The notes under the pieces were generated by a model. It searched no databases. It worked only from the letters and a program-made list of their open reading frames with translations, and was not told the origin of the DNA. The position numbers were made by a program, and so were the translations under genes. Below are positions 51,633 to 59,407 of a DNA stretch of 64,000 bases, one piece after another (position 1 is the first letter of the stretch; every line of letters begins with the position of its first letter). This DNA comes from Lichenicoccus sp964246745 (GTDB lineage: Bacteria; Pseudomonadota; Alphaproteobacteria; Acetobacterales; Acetobacteraceae). The DNA is taken from assembly GCA_964246745.1 (NCBI GenBank), contig CAXTRK010000004.1:62001-126000 (forward strand), in the 5' to 3' direction.

Positions 51633-52877
51633 TTACGTCGCGCTAGCCGCGAGAAGCGACTTCAACGACACCGACTCGTCTGCAAGAGCACTCGTCGCGA
51701 TCTTCATGTGCTCATTCACCATCCGTTTCGCTGCCAGGAAATCGCCGACCCGGTTGACCGCGTCCGCGGCGATGACCGTGTGACCGTGCAGGTAGAAGGC
51801 AATGAAGTTATGGCTTTCCGGCGTGCCACGTAGGACGATCTCATCATAGCCGTTCGACAGCCCGACCATCTGAAGCTTAAGGTCATACTGTTCGGACCAG
51901 AACCACGGCGGTATCGCCTTCCGTGCGGGCTTGCCGCAGATCGCCGCGGCACATGCGTGCGCCTGCTCAATCGCGTTCGGGACCGACTCGAGTCGCAGCT
52001 TCCGCTCCAGGAAGCCGTGCGCCGCATGCGTTGCGCAATCACCGATGGCATAGACGTGCGGATCGGTCGTCCGACCGTCGGCTTCGACCACGATGCCTCC
52101 ATCGACGACCAGTCCGGCGCCTTCAGCGAGTTCGACGTTCGGCAGCAGCCCGATGCCGACGATGACGAAGTCGGCCGGCAGCATGGAATTGTCCCCATAC
52201 GCCACCGCACTGACCTTGCCCGGGTCCTTGTCGGAGGCGATGAAGCTGGTGACGGTAATCCCGGTATGGATGTCGACGCCGTGATTTCGATGGACACGCT
52301 CGTAGAATGCCGACATCTCAGGTGCCGTTACGCGAGCCAGCACGCGGTTGGCGCCTTCCAGAACTGCCACCGCAAGTCCGGCCTTGATTGCCACCGCCGC
52401 CACTTCCAGCCCGACATAGCCGCCGCCGACGATGACGAGCCGGCGCCCAGACTCGAAGCCTCTGCGAATAGCGTCACCGTCTTCGATATTGCGAAGATAA
52501 AAGATATTGCCGAGCTCGTGACCCGGAACCTTGAGAGGGCGCGGCCGACCGCCGATCGCCAGTATCAGCACGTCATAGTGAAGCTGTTCGCCGCCCTGAA
52601 GCGAAATCGTTCGCTCATGGCGATTGATGGCTTCCACGCGCGTTGCCAGGCGCAACTCGATGTCGGCCTTTTGATACACGGAGAGCTGCTTCACCCGCAG
52701 GGAGTCGATGTCCGCGTCACCAGCGAGGTACGCTTTCGATAGCGGTGGCCGGGCGTAAGGCAAGTGCTTCTCCTCGCCGACCAGCATGATGCGGCCGGAG
52801 AAGCCCTCGCTGCGGAGTCTGGTAGCGGCTTCGCCGCCGGCTTGGCCGGCGCCGATGATAATCGCTGTTCCGTTCAT
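51633..52877 (-). CDS. FAD-dependent ferredoxin reductase of the Rieske system (DdmA/rhodocoxin-reductase type)
   Basis: A 414-residue flavoprotein: FAD motif AIIIGAGQAGGEAATRL, LPYARPPLSKAYL, the NAD-binding LVIVGGGYVGLEVAAVA, and YAIGDCATHAAHGFLERKLRLE. The layout matches reductases that pass NADH electrons to adrenodoxin-type ferredoxins, including the dicamba demethylase reductase DdmA (about 408 residues) and BphA4. Third gene of the minus-strand unit Rieske oxygenase, ferredoxin, reductase, with 136- and 156-bp gaps. It is on the opposite strand to the E1/E2 genes, so it is unlikely to be an E3. Confidence 0.88.
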   Translation of the reverse strand: MNGTAIIIGAGQAGGEAATRLRSEGFSGRIMLVGEEKHLPYARPPLSKAYLAGDADIDSLRVKQLSVYQKADIELRLATRVEAINRHERTISLQGGEQLHYDVLILAIGGRPRPLKVPGHELGNIFYLRNIEDGDAIRRGFESGRRLVIVGGGYVGLEVAAVAIKAGLAVAVLEGANRVLARVTAPEMSAFYERVHRNHGVDIHTGITVTSFIASDKDPGKVSAVAYGDNSMLPADFVIVGIGLLPNVELAEGAGLVVDGGIVVEADGRTTDPHVYAIGDCATHAAHGFLERKLRLESVPNAIEQAHACAAAICGKPARKAIPPWFWSEQYDLKLQMVGLSNGYDEIVLRGTPESHNFIAFYLHGHTVIAADAVNRVGDFLAAKRMVNEHMKIATSALADESVSLKSLLAASAT

Positions 52878-53033
52878 AAAGTTCGTCTCCGCCAGCCGTG
52901 CGGCCTGTCACCACGTGCCGTTCCAATGCAACGATCCGGCGCCGGATTACACTGATGCATCATCTCAGGCTTCCACGTGACTGAGCCGCTTTGTCTGGCG
53001 TGCGTGGCTGCCAATCAGGAGTGTTCGACCCAG

Positions 53034-53351
53034 TCAACCCTCGTCGACGATGCGGACCGAAAGACCTTCCAGGTTCTCCTTGACCTCTATCTGGCACGAC
53101 AGCCGGGACGTCGATGTCCGGTTGTTCGAGCTGTCGAGCAGCGCCTCCTCATCCTCCCCGATCGGAGGCAGGCGGGCGAACCAAGCCGGATCGACCGACA
53201 CGTGACACGTCGCGCAAGAACAGCATCCGCCGCACATGGCCAGCAGTTCATCAAATCCCGCTCCTCGAATAACCTCCATGACGGTTCTCCCGACCGGAGC
53301 GTCAACGGTCTCGGTTTCGCCGGAAAGCCGTGTCACAAGAAGTGTAGGCAA
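53034..53351 (-). CDS. Adrenodoxin-type [2Fe-2S] ferredoxin
   Basis: A 105-residue ferredoxin. The cluster ligands follow the adrenodoxin/putidaredoxin pattern: Cys40-x5-Cys46-x2-Cys49 (AMCGGCCSCATCHV) and Cys86 (RLSCQIEV). The TTG at 53351 is chosen because GGGGAG lies 6 nt before it and the protein then begins PTLLVTRLSG like its relatives; the ATG at 53372 has no ribosome site. The size equals that of the dicamba-demethylase ferredoxin DdmB. It sits between the Rieske oxygenase and the reductase, so it carries electrons from one to the other. Confidence 0.9.
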   Translation of the reverse strand: MPTLLVTRLSGETETVDAPVGRTVMEVIRGAGFDELLAMCGGCCSCATCHVSVDPAWFARLPPIGEDEEALLDSSNNRTSTSRLSCQIEVKENLEGLSVRIVDEG

Positions 53352-53487
53352 GATATCTCCCCACGTCCTCACTCATCGAGTCATTCAACTCGTCCGAGAA
53401 CCTTACGTCGCCAGGCCGTTCAAGGACAATGCCCACGCAGAGCCTGATCAAGGGCGGCCTTCAGCAGGAAAGCTGGCCTGCCGGATA

Positions 53488-54567
53488 TTACCCTTCTTCG
53501 ACGCTCGCGTAGGCTCGCTCCGGAGCCGTGGCCTGATCCTTCGGCGACTGCTCCGCCGCCACCAGCTTGCCGAGCACGCGACGCACGCGCGCCGCTCCTG
53601 TGTCGATCGGCAACAACACAGGCTTCAAGGCCCAGAAATCAGAACCCTCCATGCGATGCGACTGCGCGATGATCATCGGCTTGTCCTCAGTCGAGAACAC
53701 GCGCATACGGCTCTCCGCCATCCGCTTGTTCGCCTCTTCACTCTCAACGTCAAAGTTCCGTGTAGAAGCGAAGAAGTAGTGGGTGGTCTCGGCGGTTTCA
53801 GGTGTCATCACATGCACCGCGTTGACCACCGGAGCACTCTCCATCGGCGTTCCCACCGGCACCGCGCCAGTGTTCAGAATGATATTCGACGGCGGATGCC
53901 AGATGACCTCGGTGTAAGAGTCGACACGCTGATCCGCGCTCGTGAACTTCAGATTATGATATTGAGCTGGTGAGGGAACCTCGTTTCTCGGATGCCAGCT
54001 TATCGAGACGGTGTTGCCTTCCTGCCGGACCTCGGGCTTGGTCCGCGTGATTGCCCCTCCACCAAGCGTGTTTGGGTGCAGGAAGTCGACATGCGTCAGA
54101 TCCAGCAGGTTGTCAGTATAGAGCTGGTAATTGCCTTCCCCATGAAGATAGCCGCAACTGAACGCCAGTTCTGGTGCGTCGCACAGGAACTGGAATTTCG
54201 GCAGCGGCGTAGCCTCCGCCAGTTCAGGCTCGCCAAACCAGATCCAGAACGCCTTGAACTGTTCGCGCACCTTGTATGCGTCGACCCGCAACGCCGCCAC
54301 GATCGGACCATGCGGATTGGACACGCACGCGCCATCACCATCAAACGCTAGCCCGTGATAGGCACATAGCAGCGCTCCGTCACAGACCTTTCCTAGGCTG
54401 AGAGGGGCAAAGCGGTGTGGACACCGATCGAGTATAGCCTTCGGCTCACCGGCCGCGTCTCGGAAGATGGCAACGGGAACGTCGAGGAGGCGCCGAGCCA
54501 GCACTCCGCCTTCCGGCAATTCATTGACCCAGCCCGCCATGTACCAGGCGTTGCGCAGGTAGTTCAT
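53488..54567 (-). CDS. Rieske non-haem iron oxygenase (VanA/dicamba-demethylase type)
   Basis: A 359-residue oxygenase. The Rieske cluster has Cys49/His51 (CPHRFAPLSLG) and Cys68/His71 (CAYHGLAFDGDG). The catalytic domain has Asn153, Asp156, His159 and His164 (DNLLDLTHVDFLHPNT), each one residue before the numbered positions of dicamba monooxygenase. The N-terminus MNYLRNAWYMAGW is typical. Such enzymes remove O-methyl groups from methoxybenzoates or hydroxylate rings. Its redox partners are separate genes downstream, as in dicamba demethylase and unlike vanillate demethylase. GGGAGG precedes the ATG. Confidence 0.9.
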   Translation of the reverse strand: MNYLRNAWYMAGWVNELPEGGVLARRLLDVPVAIFRDAAGEPKAILDRCPHRFAPLSLGKVCDGALLCAYHGLAFDGDGACVSNPHGPIVAALRVDAYKVREQFKAFWIWFGEPELAEATPLPKFQFLCDAPELAFSCGYLHGEGNYQLYTDNLLDLTHVDFLHPNTLGGGAITRTKPEVRQEGNTVSISWHPRNEVPSPAQYHNLKFTSADQRVDSYTEVIWHPPSNIILNTGAVPVGTPMESAPVVNAVHVMTPETAETTHYFFASTRNFDVESEEANKRMAESRMRVFSTEDKPMIIAQSHRMEGSDFWALKPVLLPIDTGAARVRRVLGKLVAAEQSPKDQATAPERAYASVEEG

Positions 54568-54616
54568 ACGTATCCTCCCGGATCGACCATGTGATTTATG
54601 GTGACGCTAACCATAG

Positions 54617-54634
54617 TGTTGACAGTTGACAACA
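54617..54634. promoter_or_regulatory. 18-bp near-perfect palindrome upstream of the Rieske gene
   Basis: TGTTGACAGTTGACAACA, symmetric apart from three positions per half, lies 50 bp upstream of the Rieske ATG. It resembles GntR-family sites (TTGTCAACA-like), and a GntR/FCD regulator is encoded at 44172. It is different from the TTGC-N4-GCAA sites of the MarR regulon. Confidence 0.5.
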
Positions 54635-54834
54635 TCAACCGAAACCTGGATCGACCATGCTGAGCGGTCCCGCAACGCGCAGTGCTCCTGATCGGTTACG
54701 ATCAAAGCCGCTGCCGCTACAGATACAAGCTTTGATGCTCAGGGAGCTTTTCGCCCTTTCATGGTCGGTCGGTGAGATGTCCTCCCTGGTTTGGTGGCGT
54801 GCCGACGATCGATGATCTCAAACCGGAACCAGGC

Positions 54835-55119
54835 ATGGCCATTCTTCTCGTGACCTACGACCTCACCCAACCTGACGACCGCTACTTGTCGCTTCGCACA
54901 GCGTTGGAGCAGTATCCTCACATCAGGGCGCTCAGCTCGACTTGGCTGATCGACACGTTTCGAGGCCTTGCGGAAGTCAGGGACGAGTTGTCCGACATGC
55001 TTGCGGATGTTCAGCACGACCGGATTTTCGTGGTGAAGCTGCACAAAGTCTGGGCATCCTATTGCCTGGAGCCATTGGCTCAGTGGCTGCGTGAACCGGA
55101 CCGTAGCTGGAGCGACTGA
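54835..55119 (+). CDS. Cas2-fold small protein (SinR-like), not in a CRISPR locus
   Basis: A 94-residue protein: MAILLVTYDLTQPDDRYLSL, HIRALSSTWLIDTFRGLAEV, RDELSDMLADVQHDRIFVVK. The VTYDL strand with Asp and the STWLIDT block match the stand-alone Cas2-like SinR proteins. Some relatives have nuclease-type folds, but no activity can be inferred. ATG at 54835 starts exactly at the family's first strand; longer frames start in a proline-rich stretch. There is no cas1, CRISPR repeat or toxin near. It lies between the Rieske and MhpA-type genes and may be an intruder. Confidence 0.7.
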   Translation: MAILLVTYDLTQPDDRYLSLRTALEQYPHIRALSSTWLIDTFRGLAEVRDELSDMLADVQHDRIFVVKLHKVWASYCLEPLAQWLREPDRSWSD

Positions 55120-55172
55120 ACCCGGCTGGCTCAAGGTACGCCTCAGACAGGCTTGGCGAGCGCGCTTTACTT

Positions 55173-55199
55173 GCGTCCGCAAGCGTTGCATCCGCAACC
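55173..55199 (+). promoter_or_regulatory. Tandem TTGC-N4-GCAA operator upstream of the MhpA-type gene
   Basis: TTGCGTCCGCAA (55173-55184) and TTGCATCCGCAA (55188-55199) are separated by GCG. The centre-to-centre distance is 15 bp, exactly as in the pair at 59198-59224 beside the MarR gene. It lies 160 bp before the hydroxylase ATG. The core equals the TTGC(C)N2(G)GCAA of the classical Escherichia coli MarR site. Confidence 0.7.
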
Positions 55200-55359
55200 A
55201 TGTTGGCCTACCGTCGTGTACAAGCCTCTAGTGCTCAGAAATGTCGATGACCCGCAGCCTGATGGACGTCATCGCACCGACGACCCTTTGCCTGCCGAGC
55301 GGCCTGCCACTTGCCGGTTGAAGCTCGAACGCGATGCTGCACCATAAGGATGGCAATCG

Positions 55360-56883
55360 ATGAAGCACTATGATGTCGCCCTGGTCGGTTACGGTCCGAC
55401 CGGCATGATCTTGGCGGCTCTTCTCGGGCAGCTCGGCCACAGCGTGGTTGTGCTGGAGCGTTACATGGGTCTGTACAACCTGCCGCGCGCCGCATGTTTT
55501 GACGACCAGACCATGCGGCTGTTCCAGCGTCTGGGTCTTGTCGAAGCCATCAGCAACGGCATTGTTCCTCAGGGCGACTACCAGTGGGTCAACGCGGCCG
55601 GCGAGACCCTCGTCGATCTGCGATATGCCGAACGCGCCCCGGGCGGCTGGGCGGCGATGTATATGATGTATCAGCCTGAGATCGAGACGGCGCTCGACCG
55701 GCACGACAAGGCGCTGCCCGGCGTCGACGTGAGGCAGGGCGTGACCGTGTCGGAGCTGGAGCAGAACGCCGAGGCGGTCACGCTGCGCGGCCTTGGTTCA
55801 GATGGCGAGAAGGTCGAGGTACGCGCCCGCTACGCCATCGGCTCCGACGGTGGCGGCAGCTTCCTGCGGCGCGCCGTGGCGCCGGAGGTGGACGATTATG
55901 GCTTTCAGGAGAATTGGCTGGTATGCGACTTCCATATGTTGCGGACCGTGCCGGATCTGCCAATGTTCCGTCAGATCTGCGACCCGTCGCAACCGGTCTC
56001 GATCGTGCGGATCGGGCCCCGGCACCATCGCTTTTCCTTCATGCTGGATGCCACCGACTCGATCGAGGTGGTGACCAAGCCGGACGCGGTCTGGGCTCGG
56101 GTCAGCCGGTTCCTGGGCCGTGACGACGCGGAGCTGATCAGGGCGGTCAGCTACGTGTTCCGTTCCCGCATCGCCCGCGCGTGGCGGCGCGGCCGCTTGT
56201 TCCTGGCCGGCGACGCCGCGCACGAGATGCCGCCCTTCCTTGGCCAGGGCATGTGCTCCGGCATGCGCGACAGCCACAACCTGGCCTGGAAGCTCGACCT
56301 GGTTCTGCGCGGCCACGCTGACGACGCCCTGCTTGACACCTATCAGGCTGAGCGGGAGCCGCATGTCCGCTTCATCACCGAGAAGGCGATTGAATTCGGC
56401 CGGGTGCAGACGCTGCGCGATCCGACTGAAGCGGCGGTTCGCGACGAGCGAATGCTTGCCCAGCGTCGGGCGCAGAAGGCGCCGGAGAAGGTCAGCCTGC
56501 CTGGACTGAGTGCGGGCTTCATCGCCGGCAGCGGGACGTATTTTCCGCAAGGCCGGGTGCGGTCGCATGGCATCGAGGCACGCTTCGACGACGTCGTCGG
56601 ATCCGGCTGGTGCATCGTGGCTTCCAACCCGGAACTGCTGCGCCGCCTGACCGACGATCAGCGCCGGGCCTGGCAAGGCATCGGTGGCCGGATCGCGGTG
56701 GTGATGACGACGTCGTCCGACGGGACGCTCGAGGACCTTGACGGCGTCTATGCTGACTGGTTCAGCACGCAATCGTGCTCGGCGGCCGTGGTCCGGCCAG
56801 ACTGGTACGCCTACGGCGCGGCCCGCGACAGCGGCGAACTGGCGGGCCTGCTGGACCGGATTGGGCAGTCGCTGCGGGCATAG
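55360..56883 (+). CDS. FAD-dependent hydroxylase, MhpA-like
   Basis: A 507-residue class A flavin monooxygenase: VALVGYGPTGMILAALLGQ (GxGxxG FAD motif), RYAIGSDGGGSFLRRAV (DG motif), and RLFLAGDAAHEMPPFLGQGM (GD motif). The close relative is MhpA, which hydroxylates 3-(3-hydroxyphenyl)propionate; other members act on resorcinol and related phenols. The cytosolic C-terminal thioredoxin-like part is short. The 160-bp region upstream carries the tandem MarR-type operator. It is monocistronic; the next gene is on the other strand with an 11-bp gap. Confidence 0.88.
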   Translation: MKHYDVALVGYGPTGMILAALLGQLGHSVVVLERYMGLYNLPRAACFDDQTMRLFQRLGLVEAISNGIVPQGDYQWVNAAGETLVDLRYAERAPGGWAAMYMMYQPEIETALDRHDKALPGVDVRQGVTVSELEQNAEAVTLRGLGSDGEKVEVRARYAIGSDGGGSFLRRAVAPEVDDYGFQENWLVCDFHMLRTVPDLPMFRQICDPSQPVSIVRIGPRHHRFSFMLDATDSIEVVTKPDAVWARVSRFLGRDDAELIRAVSYVFRSRIARAWRRGRLFLAGDAAHEMPPFLGQGMCSGMRDSHNLAWKLDLVLRGHADDALLDTYQAEREPHVRFITEKAIEFGRVQTLRDPTEAAVRDERMLAQRRAQKAPEKVSLPGLSAGFIAGSGTYFPQGRVRSHGIEARFDDVVGSGWCIVASNPELLRRLTDDQRRAWQGIGGRIAVVMTTSSDGTLEDLDGVYADWFSTQSCSAAVVRPDWYAYGAARDSGELAGLLDRIGQSLRA

Positions 56884-56893
56884 CCGGTCCAGG

Positions 56894-57496
56894 TCACACG
56901 TCCTCGCGGAAATGTCCCTCCATGACCAGCTTGCCGAGCGGAAGGCGGGCGTTCGGTGCTTCGCGCGCCTGCATGGCTTCCGACAGGCGTGACTTGTCGC
57001 CTCGACGGCCGATCGCGATCGCCGACTCGACCCGGTAGCCGTCCGGCACCCGCAGCTTGGCGAATGCGCTGTCCATGTCGAAACCCACCATCGCGTGCGC
57101 GGTCCAGCCTGACATCGAAGCCTGCAACGCGAGGTAAGCCCATCCGGCGCCCGCATCATAGGAGTGGCTGTGCGACGGGATTTCGCGGTCCTTGCCCGGC
57201 GGCAAGAGCGTGGACTTGGACACGGCGACGATGAGCGCGCCCGCATCCTTGGCCCACGACCGGTTCATCTCGTTCAACAGGCCGAACAGCACGTCCCAGC
57301 TCGGCGTGTCGCGCAACGCGTAGATAAAACGCCACGGCTGTGAGTTATAGGATGAGGGTGCCCAGCGGGCCGCCTCGAACATGGTCATCAGATCGGCCTC
57401 GGGAACCGCCTCGCCGGTGAAGGCGCGCGCCGACCAGCGCTTCAGGAACTCCGGATTGACCGGATGATCGGCAACTCTGCTGTTGGCTTCGCTCAT
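56894..57496 (-). CDS. Nitroreductase family protein
   Basis: A 200-residue FMN enzyme: FLKRWSARAFTGEAVPEADL, ARWAPSSYNSQPWRFIYA, and YDAGAGWAYLALQASMSGW, the FMN and dimer signatures of the nitroreductase fold. Members reduce quinones, nitro groups or enones with NAD(P)H. ATG at 57496 fits. It follows the second FAH-family gene by 85 bp on the same strand, so it may be part of the same MarR-controlled unit. Confidence 0.85.
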   Translation of the reverse strand: MSEANSRVADHPVNPEFLKRWSARAFTGEAVPEADLMTMFEAARWAPSSYNSQPWRFIYALRDTPSWDVLFGLLNEMNRSWAKDAGALIVAVSKSTLLPPGKDREIPSHSHSYDAGAGWAYLALQASMSGWTAHAMVGFDMDSAFAKLRVPDGYRVESAIAIGRRGDKSRLSEAMQAREAPNARLPLGKLVMEGHFREDV

Positions 57497-57581
57497 GTAT
57501 GTTCTCCTGCTGGCCACGCCACCAAGCAATGTCTCGGCCCAGCAGGGACAAACACTGCCGCGATGGCGATCGTGATTCCGA

Positions 57582-58451
57582 TTATGGCATCGAGCGGCTG
57601 CCGCCGCCGATCACCACATTCTCAATCGCACCGATCCGATCAATCTCACAACGGACAACGTCGCCTGGCTGCAGGAAAGTCTGCGGATCCATGCCGACAC
57701 CAACGCCTTCAGGCGTACCTGTGGCGATGAGATCGCCCGGATACAACGTGAAGGCCGTGGAAAGATAAGCGATCTGCTGCCACACATTGGCAATCATGCC
57801 GCTGGTGACGTTGTCCTGACGCAGCGTGCCGTTGACGTAGCATCGAAGTGTCAAGCTATGCGGGTCGGGAATTTCGTCCGCTGTCACGATCCAGGGGCCG
57901 ATCGGGCCGTGCGTGTCGAAGGACTTTCCCATGGTGAAGGTTGGGGAGTGGAACTGCCAATCGCGTGCCGACACGTCGTTGGCGACGAGATAGCCGAACA
58001 CATAGCCGGACGCTTCGCCCTCGCCCACATGCTTGGCCTGCCTGCCGATGACGACTCCAAGTTCGACTTCGTAGTCTAGCTTCTCGGTCACGCCGGGATC
58101 GATTTGGTCGTAGGGACCTGAAATGCAACTGGTCTGCTTGTTGAACCAGATTTGGTGCTTCGAACGCGCGACACCCAGCTTGTCGGCCTCCTCCAGGTGC
58201 TTCCCATAGTTCATGCCGATTGCCAGATACTTGCTCGGGCGTTCCAGCGGAGCAAGCAACGCGACATCCGTCAAGGCGACGTCGGCCGGTGCGGAGGCGA
58301 GGTGATCCGCAATACGGTCCAGCGCTGCCTTGCCGCCTTCTATGATACTCGACATGCTCCCGAAGCCGAGACTGTCGAGCCGAACAATCCGGTCTCCCAA
58401 AAGCGCTCCCAGGTGGACACCATCTACATGCCGGTAGCGCAGGAGCTTCAA
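57582..58451 (-). CDS. Fumarylacetoacetate hydrolase family protein (second copy)
   Basis: A 289-residue FAH-fold enzyme: AIGMNYGKHLEEADKLGVAR, the metal block KLDYEVELGVVIGRQAKHV, and the canonical VANDVSARDWQFH segment that the first copy lacks. LIATGTPEGVGVGMDP is at the C-terminal side. It should hydrolyse an acylpyruvate- or fumarylpyruvate-type product. A single TTGC-N4-GCAA site lies 143 bp upstream (58594-58605), which ties it to the MarR regulon. Confidence 0.88.
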   Translation of the reverse strand: MKLLRYRHVDGVHLGALLGDRIVRLDSLGFGSMSSIIEGGKAALDRIADHLASAPADVALTDVALLAPLERPSKYLAIGMNYGKHLEEADKLGVARSKHQIWFNKQTSCISGPYDQIDPGVTEKLDYEVELGVVIGRQAKHVGEGEASGYVFGYLVANDVSARDWQFHSPTFTMGKSFDTHGPIGPWIVTADEIPDPHSLTLRCYVNGTLRQDNVTSGMIANVWQQIAYLSTAFTLYPGDLIATGTPEGVGVGMDPQTFLQPGDVVRCEIDRIGAIENVVIGGGSRSMP

Positions 58452-58593
58452 GGTGTGTTCCTTCTGGATTTCAGGCTTCGGTATGGACGCCAGCAGGCGG
58501 TGATACGACGTGGGACGCTGATCCGAACCTGCCGCGATAGGTCGGCGTCGGAAGCTAGCGCCTCTGTCCAGACGATGTGCCGAGGACGATTAG

Positions 58594-58605
58594 TTGCTTA
58601 TGCAA
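58594..58605. promoter_or_regulatory. Single TTGC-N4-GCAA site between the MarR gene and the FAH-family gene
   Basis: TTGCTTATGCAA, embedded in a 7-bp perfect inverted repeat (TAGTTGC-TTAT-GCAACTA). It is the same motif as at 55173 and 59198 but without the neighbour copy 15 bp away. It lies in the leader of the FAH gene and just after the MarR stop. Confidence 0.6.
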
Positions 58606-58657
58606 CTACCGTCAAGCGGATGCTGCGGCTGCGCGCAGGCCCGGAGTCTGATGCCGC

Positions 58658-59149
58658 CTACGGCTCTCGAGGCGAAACTCTTACCGCGGATGGTGTCGCC
58701 GGCAGCTCGTCCTCCAGCGCGTTGAGATTGTCGTAGATGGCGCTGAGGCTGCGCTTCAACTGTGCTACGCGTTGCGGGTCCACATTCCGCAGCGCAACCT
58801 GCTCGTGATGGATCGCGAGCGGAATCAGCTCCTCCGCCAACCGGTGTCCGCCGGCCGTGAGGCTGATGGTGACGGTGCGTCCATCGCTATCCATGCGTTC
58901 GCGAGATACCAGGCCGCGTCGCATCATGGTGCTGACCATCCGCGACAGGGTCGAGATCTCGATGCTGGTCATCGCGCTGAGGTCGCTCAGGCGCTGGTCG
59001 CCCCGCTCGTGGAGGGCGACAAGAACCCGGTGCATCGATACGGTGATGTCGTAAGGCGACAACCGACGCGCGAACAGCTCGCCGCTGCGCACCCCCGCGC
59101 GGTTCAGGAGATAGCCCAGGCTGTCGGTCAAACGGTAGGTCATCGGCAT
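58658..59149 (-). CDS. MarR-family regulator, likely controller of the TTGC-N4-GCAA regulon
   Basis: A 163-residue winged-helix regulator: VSMHRVLVALHERGDQRLSDLS, MTSIEISTLSRMVSTMMRRGLV and the wing RERMDSDGRTVTISLTAGG, which includes the typical DxR in the wing. ATG at 59149 (MPMTYRL) or 59143; longer starts would run through the operator at 59198. MarR proteins of aromatic clusters repress until an aromatic acid binds; in Rhizobium the gamma-resorcylate cluster is controlled by a MarR-type protein (GraR). Divergent from the decarboxylase gene. Confidence 0.88.
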   Translation of the reverse strand: MPMTYRLTDSLGYLLNRAGVRSGELFARRLSPYDITVSMHRVLVALHERGDQRLSDLSAMTSIEISTLSRMVSTMMRRGLVSRERMDSDGRTVTISLTAGGHRLAEELIPLAIHHEQVALRNVDPQRVAQLKRSLSAIYDNLNALEDELPATPSAVRVSPREP

Positions 59150-59197
59150 CTGGACGCGCGTATAGCCGATAACCAAAATCCAGGCCATCGCGAAGAT

Positions 59198-59224
59198 TTG
59201 CAAACGCAATGCTTGCGCATGCAA
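59198..59224. promoter_or_regulatory. Tandem TTGC-N4-GCAA operator between the MarR and decarboxylase genes
   Basis: TTGCAAACGCAA (59198-59209) and TTGCGCATGCAA (59213-59224) with a TGC spacer form a longer imperfect palindrome of 29 bp (59197-59225). It lies 48 bp upstream of the MarR start and 183 bp before the decarboxylase. The same tandem arrangement and spacing recurs at 55173. Confidence 0.75.
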
Positions 59225-59407
59225 ACGAGTTCATCGTAGAGTTGCGTGATAACGATAAAGAACAAGATCAGGAGGAGTAACGCTGGCGATTTGCCGTTTC
59301 TGCGGAAATGACACGACAAACGCGCTCCACGGCGGGTCTCGGAGCCACCGGCACTATGTTAGGGCAGTCTTAATCGGAACGGTCGGATGACCGCGGAGAT
59401 GTCGACC

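Noticed and set aside
51633..52877. Reading the flavoprotein as the missing E3 of the E1/E2 complex
   Set aside because: It lacks the redox-active CxxxxC near the N-terminus and is on the opposite strand in a unit with a ferredoxin and a Rieske oxygenase.
54835..55119. CRISPR-Cas remnant around the Cas2-fold protein
   Set aside because: No direct repeats with regular spacers and no cas1 or effector gene were seen on either side.
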